Of a DNA stretch of 5,738 bases, positions 1-5,589 are shown in pieces. This DNA is from Bacteroides sp. (lineage in GTDB: Bacteria; Bacteroidota; Bacteroidia; Bacteroidales; Bacteroidaceae): positions 1 to 5,738 of the forward strand of contig JASLDF010000076.1 in assembly GCA_030151635.1 (NCBI GenBank). Reading direction: 5' to 3'. Made by a program: the position numbers and the translations under genes. The notes beneath the pieces were generated by a model. It did no database searches. It saw only the letters and a program-made list of their open reading frames with translations, and was not told the DNA's origin. Within the stretch, counting starts at the first letter, position 1. Every line of letters starts with the position of its first letter.

Positions 1-1
1 T

Positions 2-508
2 AACTTAAATGGCTTCACAGAGACTATACGCACAGTTTTTCCTGAATCCAAGACCCAGATCTGCATCGTGCATCAAATTCGTAATGCCTGTAGATATGTA
101 GTTTGGAAAGACAAAAAACAGTTTACCTCTGATATGAAGAACATCTATAATGCACCTAATAAAGAGGCTGCGGCAGCTGCTCTAGAGGATTTTGCTGTTA
201 AGTGGGACTCTAAGTACTCATATGCCTTGCAAAGCTGGAGAAACAACTGGGAGGAGCTCACAGTATTCTTTGAGTATCCAGTAGAGATCAGAAAAGTCAT
301 CTATACCACTAACTTAATCGAAAACCTGAATGGTAAGATTAGAAAGTATACCAAGAACAAATTATCGTTCCCTACTGATGACTCTGTGATAAAATCAGTA
401 TATTTAGCCATTAGAGAGGCTACTAAGAAGTGGTCAATGCCTATCAGGGACTGGGGCATCATTTTAAATCAGTTCCTAATTATTTACAAAGAAAGGGTCA
501 GGTTATAA
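2..508 (+). CDS. IS256-family (mutator-type) transposase, C-terminal part, 5' end outside the window
   Basis: This is a DDE transposase that cuts and moves its own IS. The reading frame is open from base 2, so the gene starts before the window, and 168 residues are visible of a family norm near 400. The first residues, NLNGF, are those that usually follow the second catalytic Asp (outside the window). Next comes the family signature C-x-x-H-x-x-R-N (Cys at 62-64, His at 71-73), which opens the helical insertion domain. The catalytic Glu lies in the hallmark YTTNLIENLNGKIRK at bases 320-322. The C-terminus ...FLIIYKERVRL ends at the TAA 506-508, as is usual for the family. A GTG at 68 could be mistaken for a start, but the similarity runs upstream of it. 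No frameshift or stop is seen, so the copy may be active if its missing part is intact. Confidence 0.92.
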   Translation, partial: NLNGFTETIRTVFPESKTQICIVHQIRNACRYVVWKDKKQFTSDMKNIYNAPNKEAAAAALEDFAVKWDSKYSYALQSWRNNWEELTVFFEYPVEIRKVIYTTNLIENLNGKIRKYTKNKLSFPTDDSVIKSVYLAIREATKKWSMPIRDWGIILNQFLIIYKERVRL

Positions 509-518
509 AAATAACCCA

Positions 519-559
519 ACCCAAGCTTTATTTACTCACACACTTGCTGAGACAGTGTC
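519..559 (+). repeat. Right terminal inverted repeat of the left IS256-family copy
   Basis: The reverse complement of this stretch starts GACACTGTCTCAGCAAGTG and runs on through GTGAGTAA to GCTTGGGT. It pairs with 5497-5541 at the start of the right IS copy, which begins GACACCCTTTCATAAAGTG and ends GGCTTGGGT. The match is imperfect, with several mismatches and a small gap, over about 41-45 bp. It is strongest at the GACAC tip, the GTGTG-AGTAA block and the inner CTTGGGT. It lies 10 bp after the transposase stop codon, where a transposase binding and cleavage site is expected. Confidence 0.75.
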
Positions 560-845
560 CTCATTATACCAGTGTGCTAGTTTTGTATATGCCACTACTT
601 TTATTGTAGTTTTATTATAGATGTTTCTTAACTTTTGGGTTAAAGTATATGCTTGATAGATTAGAGGATACTCTTTGAAAAGAATCTTGTTTTTTTTGTT
701 GTTGGTCTATGGTTGACTTGGTAGTCGGAGGGTTATTTAGTTCCTCAAAGTAAAGACGCATTACTTCACCCTGTTTTACTAGGTTGAAATGATCTATAAA
801 AAAATCAGGGAGAATAAACTTTACAAGCTCAATGTAGTTTTCCAT
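560..845 (-). pseudogene. Internally deleted ISAon1-like (ISL3-related) transposase relic, N-terminus joined to C-terminus
   Basis: Read on the minus strand from the ATG at 845, the first 40 or so residues (MENYIELVKFILPDFF..., then LYFEELNNPP) look like the short N-terminal region protein of Bacteroidota ISAon1-type transposases. From about 690 down to 560, in a different frame, the sequence reads ILFKEYPLIYQAYTL, then LRNIYNKTTIK and AYTKLAHWYNE. This resembles the C-terminal third of the same transposase class. Everything between is missing (the normal product is several hundred residues), and the junction lies around 690-720 near a run of eight T (690-697; A on the minus strand). The relic stops abruptly at 560, where the IS256 right end begins, so it was a target of that insertion. 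The family name comes from remembered motifs, not a search. An open frame of 76 codons (845-615) remains but is unlikely to be functional. Confidence 0.7.
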
Positions 846-889
846 AACAATTCATTTATAGCTGTAAAATAAGTTGTTTTCTTCAATCA

Positions 890-1130
890 AAGACATAACT
901 TTTTAGAATTGATTCATTATTTCATTCCTTTAGTCAAAGTTCTTCCATCTATATTTAATCTCCATATTTTGAGACGCATCATAAGCGAATTCTTTCACTT
1001 GGAAATGATCTGTGGAAATACGGCTGAAGGAATGCATAAGAGTCTAATATTTCTCACATTAGGAGCCATATCTAAGGTTATTCCTTGATTGTTAGTAAAT
1101 CCCAGAAGCAAAAAATCTTTTTCTAGGCTA
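890..1130 (-). pseudogene. Frameshifted central fragment of a second ISAon1-like transposase
   Basis: There is no long open frame here, but two minus-strand stretches in different frames resemble the catalytic centre of ISL3/ISAon1-type transposases. One is ITLDMAPN at about 1084-1058; the family motif LDMAxNM carries an acidic catalytic residue. The other is TDHFQVKEFAYDASQN followed by MEIKYRWKNFD at 1013-933, matching the usual TDRFHVxKL...EIRIKYRW pattern. After an in-frame TAA (932-930) the reading continues as RNEIMNQF, then another stop. These segments should lie between the N- and C-terminal pieces of the relic at 560-845, but here they lie upstream of that relic's start. They therefore belong to a different copy, or to a rearranged one. 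The outer limits are approximate, and the assignment is from remembered motifs. Confidence 0.6.
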
Positions 1131-1323
1131 GATTATGTTTTATGTATAGTGATAAAATACATAGGTGTATGTTAAAAATAGAAATATATAACAAGATTTA
1201 ACTATTTATGATTGTTTTTTATTTATATAAACACCATTTTGATAAAATATTAAAAAAACACAATTGCATTTTGTTTTGCCTCAACAAAGGTAATTAGAAT
1301 TAACCTATAAATTTATATAATAA
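1131..1323. other. AT-rich non-coding leader upstream of the metalloprotease gene
   Basis: This is very AT-rich sequence between the transposase relics and the metalloprotease gene, and presumably contains its promoter. I could not find a good Bacteroidota -7 box (TAnnTTTG). The closest is TAAATTTA at 1308-1315, with one mismatch and no well-spaced TTG at -33. The only small open frame worth noting is a 29-codon one at 1208-1297, discussed under findings. No tRNA, riboswitch or convincing terminator is visible. Confidence 0.5.
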
Positions 1324-1327
1324 ATGG

Positions 1328-1350
1328 TGTGTCATGTAATTAATGACACA
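1328..1350. promoter_or_regulatory. Perfect 8-bp inverted repeat before the metalloprotease start, possible operator
   Basis: TGTGTCAT (1328-1335) and ATGACACA (1343-1350) are exact inverted copies separated by 7 bases. The spacing and symmetry suit a dimeric regulator or a small RNA hairpin. The repeat lies 33 bases before the ATG at 1384. If translation instead began at the ATG at 1324, the repeat would be inside codons 2-9, which favours the later start. The link to regulation is an inference from position and symmetry alone. Confidence 0.4.
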
Positions 1351-1383
1351 TCTTATCAATCTATTTATCTAAAAGATAACTAC

Positions 1384-2622
1384 ATGCAAACAAATTGGCT
1401 TAACAAAATAAAAGAGCTAAAGATGGAAGTTTTTGAAACTTCATTTTCTGAGTGTAAGTTCCTCGTCACATACGAGGAAAAACATTTTGAAGTAAATAAA
1501 AAAGTGTTCGAATTACTTACTATTTTACAAAAGGCTGATTCTATAGAGACAGCAGCAAAAGAATACACTTCTTTTCGAGGATTAAATTGCACAGCAACCG
1601 ATATATCTAATCTATTGGAATCTAAATTTTCAATATTCTTTGATAAAGAATCTGTATCTAAAAAAGAACAATTTATATTTAGTATCCGTTTGTTTTCTCC
1701 TAAAATAGTAAATATACTTTCGTCTACATTAAAACACTTATATTCTAATTATTTCTACTTGTTTGTTTTTCTGATAAATGTATCTTTATCAATATATTTC
1801 TTAATAAATTATTATAATCAGATATCCTTCTCTTTAATTCACCTAGATGTATATAAGTTTCTTCTTGTTTTTATTATTCTATTCCTATCTACATTTTTTC
1901 ATGAATTGGGGCACGCATCCGCAAGTAAGTATTGTGGTATTTCGCCTGGCGAAATTGGTTTTGGGATCTATCTAAATATCCCTGTGTTTTATACTGATGT
2001 AACAGGTGTCTGGCAATTAGATAGAAAGCAAAGACTACTAGTCAATATAGGTGGAGTATATTTCCAATGTTTATTGCTAATACCTTGTTATTTTCTATAT
2101 TTTCACACAAAAAATATTTTTTTTGGCTATCTTATTCTTGCTACTAATTTAAACTTTATTTTAGTCTTAAATCCATTTTTTAAATTTGACGGTTATTGGA
2201 TCGTTTCGGATTTATTAGGAATTCCAAATCTCCGAAAAAGGACTCGAGATTTTTTTACATATTTTTTTCAAAGACTTCTAGGAAAACAGAATTTGAAAAG
2301 ACCTGATTTATTAAACTTGAAACCGTCTATAAAAATATTAGCTATAATATATTCTATAATAACAGTAGGGTTTATGACCCTTTTTTTTATAGTTTTTATC
2401 CCTTGGTTTATTTATAAAATAATTAAAGATATTCCATCAAGAATAGAATTGTTGGGGCAAGAAATATTATTACGAGACTCCTTTCCGTTCGATATCTTAT
2501 TCTCTTTTCTTTCTAAAATATTACTATTAATATTTTTTGTGTATTTCGTTTCTAAGATGATTTATAAATTAGTTAAAGCGATATTGTCAAATATAAATTA
2601 TTTTAAGAATAAAAGAAGTTAA
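1384..2622 (+). CDS. Polytopic M50-family zinc metalloprotease, peptide-processing type
   Basis: This is a membrane-embedded zinc protease of the M50 (site-2-protease-like) family, close to the 'putative peptide zinc metalloprotease' group found with RiPP and bacteriocin genes. Numbered from this start (412 residues), the zinc-binding HELGH is at 173-177 inside a hydrophobic segment, and the third-ligand motif NPFFKFDGYW is at 263-272 with Asp269. It is followed by SDLLGIPNLRKR, typical of this group. Between them, YTDVTGVW...DRKQR also fits. Hydrophobic segments lie at about 123-143, 157-178, 218-241, 245-263, 318-347 and 372-398, and the tail is basic. Residues 15-85 (VTYEEKHFEVNKKVFELL and onward) look like a PqqD/RRE-type peptide-binding domain. 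I chose ATG 1384 because a purine-rich AAAAGA precedes it and an inverted repeat lies upstream; the ATG at 1324 would add 20 residues. It is probably co-transcribed with the barrel gene 61 bases downstream. The substrate is unknown. Confidence 0.88.
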   Translation: MQTNWLNKIKELKMEVFETSFSECKFLVTYEEKHFEVNKKVFELLTILQKADSIETAAKEYTSFRGLNCTATDISNLLESKFSIFFDKESVSKKEQFIFSIRLFSPKIVNILSSTLKHLYSNYFYLFVFLINVSLSIYFLINYYNQISFSLIHLDVYKFLLVFIILFLSTFFHELGHASASKYCGISPGEIGFGIYLNIPVFYTDVTGVWQLDRKQRLLVNIGGVYFQCLLLIPCYFLYFHTKNIFFGYLILATNLNFILVLNPFFKFDGYWIVSDLLGIPNLRKRTRDFFTYFFQRLLGKQNLKRPDLLNLKPSIKILAIIYSIITVGFMTLFFIVFIPWFIYKIIKDIPSRIELLGQEILLRDSFPFDILFSFLSKILLLIFFVYFVSKMIYKLVKAILSNINYFKNKRS

Positions 2623-2683
2623 TAAAGGATAATAACTCAGAGGAATAAATAACAGACAGATAATGTCTTATAACAAAAACTAA

Positions 2684-4975
2684 ATGATTATGAGAAAAAA
2701 AATACTAGTAACTATCATATTATGTTGTATATCGACATTATTGTATTCTCAATATTTAGTAATGGGTACCACTCTTAGTGAAGAGTATGAGCCGATTGAA
2801 AATGTGAATATCCGATTATTTAACGCCGATTCAGTATTGATATCGACAACTACAACGAATCTGCAGGGATTATTCACAATAAAAAATATAGATGAAGGAA
2901 TTTATCTTCTTACTGTAAGCCACATTGGATATGAAAATAAGGAGGAAATAATTCAATTAATAAATAGAGATATCAAATTAGATTCCCTCATAATAATTAG
3001 AAAAGCACAAGAGTTAGCTGAAATAGATGTAGTCGCAGATCAATTTATAAAAAGAAAGGATGGTATACTTATTTTTCCAAGAAAAGAAGATTTAAAAAAA
3101 GCAGGTTCGGGGTATGATGTACTATATAATATTATGATTCCAGGAATAAACGTGGACAGAGCTGAAGGGAAAGTTACCCGACTAGGAGCAGATGTAACTC
3201 TTTATATTGATGGGCAAAAAGCAGCATATAGAGAAATTCAAAATTTACGTTCTTCCGAAATTGAAAAGATTGAATATATAGATATACCTACAGGAAAATA
3301 CACGCAAGATGATGTGGTTATAAACATCATAATGAAGCAACAAAAAATAGGGGGGTATATAGCTGTTGATGGAACACAAAATTTAGGATACATGAGAGGT
3401 GATTATAATTTTGCGGCACAGTATAATACTCAGAACATGAATTATGCCTTCTTTGGAGGTTACAATATATGGGAATATAATACTTCAGGAAGCTCTATAA
3501 ATGAGAATTTCAGATTTACAGATTATACACTGAATAGGGTAAGTAACACTTTAAAAGATCGAAATAAAGGAAATCGTCAATATGGGCAATTTAATATTAA
3601 ATCAGTGAGTAAGACCAGAAAAATTTCTGTTCAGGCTTCAATATTCCGAAATGATTCACCTATAAATAAATCCTTTAATCAAACTTATTCATCTCCTAGT
3701 AACTTAGAGACTGAAGTTAATTCGAAAAGTGAGGAGAAGAATATACGTCCAACGCTCAATCTATACGGAGGATTCAAATTGACTAAAGGACAAAGTATTG
3801 ATGCTTATATAAATGGCTCGTATAGTAATAATCAATATTATAGAAATTATAATGATGGGAAGTTCAATTTTATTACTGATACAGATGAAGATTTTTATCA
3901 TCTAAACACATCAATAAACTATACGAAACAAATTCAAGATAAAAATACTCTAAGCGCATATCTCCTTGATAATTATAGATTAAGCAAAACAGAATATGCT
4001 GGATCATTGAATTATTTACAGCGTTTAAGAACAAATGAGACATTGTTTCTTATTGGATATAATCATCTGTTTACCCCTAAATGGATGTTAAATACACGTT
4101 TGGGCATGTCTTGGTTGAGTTATAAATTGAAAGGATATAGAGCTGAAAATAAATACTTTCCTAGAATCAACGCCACATTGCAATATAGAATTAGACAAAA
4201 ACAGAATTTATCTTTACAGGTAAATATAGGTAATAGTTTCCCCATGTCAAACTCATTGAATAGTATAGACCAAATAGTTGACCCTATACTTATGAAAAGA
4301 GGTAATCCTGACTTAGACATAACTAAGTTATATAATATATCAATGACATATAATTATTTTAGTCAAAAGATTAATTTGCAAGCTATGTTGATTAATAATA
4401 TCTATGTAGATATGATGATATCAGATTATTTTCAAGAAGGGGATAAAATGATTCACTCATTTCGAAGTAATCAAGATATATATCAACAAATTGGAGTCTT
4501 TTCAGCGAAGTGGAATATCTTAAAAAAATTATCTATGAAGACTGAATTAGCTTTTATACATACAAAATTTAGTAGACATGTAAATGATCATCATAATGCA
4601 GTTGTAGCTTCAATAGATCTTAATTATTCGTTAAGACAATTTATGATAAACTTCTATTGCAAAGCAAAAGAAAAAAAACTTACCAATTCTTATATCTTAG
4701 AAGATAATTTCGCTCGATATGGAGGAGATATCCGTTGGAGTAATGATAATTGGCATATCGAAGTTGGAGTTAGTAATCCTTTCTCAACGCATAATAAAAA
4801 AAGAAACAGCTTAAAACTACCAAGTTATAATTATAATCATGAAATATATGACAAATCTTTCCAGCAAGCTGCGTATATAAAATTAATATATAGATTTTCG
4901 TTTGGAAAAAAGATAAAATCTGATGGTATAAAAATAAATACAAATATAGATAGTGCAATAATGAAATTAGAATAG
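2684..4975 (+). CDS. Outer-membrane beta-barrel protein, TonB-receptor-like with carboxypeptidase-regulatory-like N-terminus
   Basis: This is a 763-residue outer-membrane protein. Residues 1-22 form a signal peptide (basic MRKK, hydrophobic core, likely cut at LLYS|Q). Residues about 24-105 are a carboxypeptidase-D regulatory-like beta-sandwich (PIENVNIRLFN, TTTNLQGLFTIKNI, GIYLLTVSHIGY). Residues about 115-218 resemble a TonB-receptor plug, with LYIDGQKA, EIEKIEYIDIPTGKY and VINIIMKQ. The rest, about 222-742, has the alternating, aromatic-rich strands of a barrel and closes with YIKLIYRFSFGK. A charged tail of about 20 residues follows. The layout and size fit the 'outer membrane protein beta-barrel family' (PF14905-like). 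I see no clear TonB box, so energised transport is not established. The protein may import, export or bind a ligand, and its gene partner suggests a peptide. Translation could also begin at ATG 2690, which gives a more usual signal peptide. No stop or frameshift interrupts it. Confidence 0.88.
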   Translation: MIMRKKILVTIILCCISTLLYSQYLVMGTTLSEEYEPIENVNIRLFNADSVLISTTTTNLQGLFTIKNIDEGIYLLTVSHIGYENKEEIIQLINRDIKLDSLIIIRKAQELAEIDVVADQFIKRKDGILIFPRKEDLKKAGSGYDVLYNIMIPGINVDRAEGKVTRLGADVTLYIDGQKAAYREIQNLRSSEIEKIEYIDIPTGKYTQDDVVINIIMKQQKIGGYIAVDGTQNLGYMRGDYNFAAQYNTQNMNYAFFGGYNIWEYNTSGSSINENFRFTDYTLNRVSNTLKDRNKGNRQYGQFNIKSVSKTRKISVQASIFRNDSPINKSFNQTYSSPSNLETEVNSKSEEKNIRPTLNLYGGFKLTKGQSIDAYINGSYSNNQYYRNYNDGKFNFITDTDEDFYHLNTSINYTKQIQDKNTLSAYLLDNYRLSKTEYAGSLNYLQRLRTNETLFLIGYNHLFTPKWMLNTRLGMSWLSYKLKGYRAENKYFPRINATLQYRIRQKQNLSLQVNIGNSFPMSNSLNSIDQIVDPILMKRGNPDLDITKLYNISMTYNYFSQKINLQAMLINNIYVDMMISDYFQEGDKMIHSFRSNQDIYQQIGVFSAKWNILKKLSMKTELAFIHTKFSRHVNDHHNAVVASIDLNYSLRQFMINFYCKAKEKKLTNSYILEDNFARYGGDIRWSNDNWHIEVGVSNPFSTHNKKRNSLKLPSYNYNHEIYDKSFQQAAYIKLIYRFSFGKKIKSDGIKINTNIDSAIMKLE

Positions 4976-4985
4976 AAGATTAGAT

Positions 4986-5006
4986 TTTTCACATAAAAGG
5001 TGAAAA
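4986..5006 (+). terminator. Weak stem-loop just after the barrel gene
   Basis: TTTTCAC (4986-4992) and GTGAAAA (5000-5006) form a perfect 7-bp stem with a 7-base loop, 10 bases after the stop codon. The stem is AT-rich and no T-run follows it, so it is a poor intrinsic terminator. Its position alone suggests a role in ending or stabilising the transcript. Confidence 0.3.
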
Positions 5007-5012
5007 GATAGT

Positions 5013-5496
5013 GACACTGATAGACTACAAAATACTGTTTATATTTAAATTTTATCACTTAATGAATACAGAAGATTTAATCCCTGATGTATTTTTTAGC
5101 AATTTAAAAACAGGTGAAGAACTTAAAGACCTTTTTAAGTCTATTCAAAAAAATGTAGCATAGTAAAGATGCTTGAAGATGAGTTGGATGCTCATTTAGA
5201 CTATTCCCAATACGCCACCGTAAGGGTAATAACATTCGCAATGAGTATTCTAGCAATACAAATTAAAACGAGTTACGGTGAAGGGAAAATATAAGTTCCA
5301 AGAGATCGTTATGTTAGTTTCAATCCGATGCTAGTTCCCAAACGTAGAAGCATGGAGGAAGGCATTGAAAACGTAATTGTGTCGCTTTATGCCAAAGGTA
5401 TGAGTGTTGCAGATATTGAGCAGTGATATTGAATCAGTTTTTTTGTACAAAGAAAGGGTGAGAATCTAATAAATGAACTCTAACCAAGTTATTAAC
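5013..5496 (+). mobile_element. Internally deleted IS256-family remnant, cut at its right end by a second IS
   Basis: This is a short, dead relative of the flanking IS elements. A possible left tip GACACTG lies at 5013-5019; it equals the tip of the inverted repeat at 519-559 for 7 bases but diverges after that, so this edge is weak. The transposase relic at 5062-5469 is followed by a tail (AACTCTAACCAAGTTATTAAC, near 5474-5496). The tail resembles the region between the stop codon and the terminal repeat of the left copy (AACCCAACCCAAGC..TTATTTAC). The likeness stops exactly where the next IS begins at 5497, showing that the newer copy inserted into this remnant's right terminal repeat. Confidence 0.65.
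5062..5469 (+). pseudogene. IS256-family transposase pseudogene with large internal deletion and frameshifts
   Basis: The ATG at 5062 opens MNTEDLIPDVFFSNLKTGEE, closely matching the intact transposase start at 5590. The frame fails at the TAG at 5161, where 20 bases stand in place of the 18 in the intact copy (net +2). From the ATG at 5169 the reading resumes as MLEDELDAHLDY. It passes a TAA inside GKI*VPRDR, then gives SFNPMLVPKRRSMEEGIENV and LYAKGMSVADIEQ. At about 5423-5426 it jumps straight to the transposase C-terminus: ILNQFF in one frame, then LYKERVRI in another across a 7-T run, ending at TAA 5467-5469. Roughly two thirds of the gene, including the whole catalytic core, is missing. 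It cannot make active transposase. It differs from the right copy at many bases, so it is an older or distinct element rather than a recent copy. Confidence 0.85.
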
Positions 5497-5541
5497 GACA
5501 CCCTTTCATAAAGTGTGTAAGTAAAAATAAACGGCTTGGGT
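5497..5541 (+). repeat. Left terminal inverted repeat of the right IS256-family copy
   Basis: It starts GACACCCTTTCATAAAGTG, continues GTAAGTAAAAATAAAC and ends GGCTTGGGT. It is the imperfect inverted partner of 519-559. The best-conserved parts are the five-base tip, the GTGTGTAAGTAA block and the inner GCTTGGGT. The inner end overlaps the left arm of the leader hairpin. Confidence 0.75.
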
Positions 5542-5562
5542 AACAACTTTTCTCAAGCCGTT
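5530..5562 (+). terminator. Stem-loop in the IS leader, likely shield against read-in transcription
   Basis: AACGGCTTGGG (5530-5540) pairs with CTCAAGCCGTT (5552-5562), giving 11 bp with a single G-T wobble and an 11-base loop. The T-rich GTTTTATAAT follows. It lies 27 bases before the transposase ATG. Such leader hairpins are known in several IS types as protection against transposase expression from outside promoters, acting as terminators or by hiding the start region. Which of these applies here is inference. Confidence 0.55.
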
Positions 5563-5589
5563 GTTTTATAATAAAAAACTCAGACTTTT

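Larger units (their letters stand above)
1..559 (+). mobile_element. Right-hand end of an IS256-family insertion sequence (truncated by the window edge)
   Basis: This is the 3' portion of an IS256-family element: the transposase C-terminal coding region, a short tail, and the right terminal inverted repeat ending in GTGTC at 555-559. Two independent signs place the boundary at 559/560. The terminal repeat matches, in inverted orientation, the left end of the other IS copy at 5497. An unrelated minus-strand transposase relic also reads without a break right up to base 560. IS256 elements usually duplicate 8-9 bp of target, so the predicted duplication is CTCATTATA (560-568) or its first 8 bases. 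The left end lies outside the window, so I cannot confirm this. Confidence 0.85.

Noticed and set aside
68..508. A complete 146-residue protein starting at GTG 68
   Set aside because: Transposase similarity continues upstream to base 2 without a stop, so the frame is the tail of a gene that begins outside the window.
615..845. The 76-codon frame as an intact small gene
   Set aside because: Its first half matches an ISAon1-like N-terminus and its second half is an out-of-frame reading of that transposase's C-terminal region, so it is a relic and not a gene.
1276..1315. Bacteroidota-type promoter: TTG at 1276-1278 with TAAATTTA at 1308-1315
   Set aside because: The -7 box lacks its final G and the spacing is about 29 bases, too long; in such AT-rich sequence a match of this quality is expected by chance.
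1380..1592. Minus-strand open frame of 70 codons
   Set aside because: It is antisense to the metalloprotease coding region, and its translation shows no family resemblance; it is a shadow frame.
2658..2683. Short frame MSYNKN just before the barrel gene
   Set aside because: It has only six codons, with no ribosome site and nothing to set it apart from chance.
4120..4320. Minus-strand open frame of 66 codons
   Set aside because: It lies wholly inside the barrel gene on the opposite strand, with no recognisable motifs.
4770..5058. Two overlapping minus-strand frames rich in Phe, Tyr and Ile
   Set aside because: They are antisense to the end of the barrel gene; the hydrophobic look comes from AT-rich beta-strand codons on the other strand.
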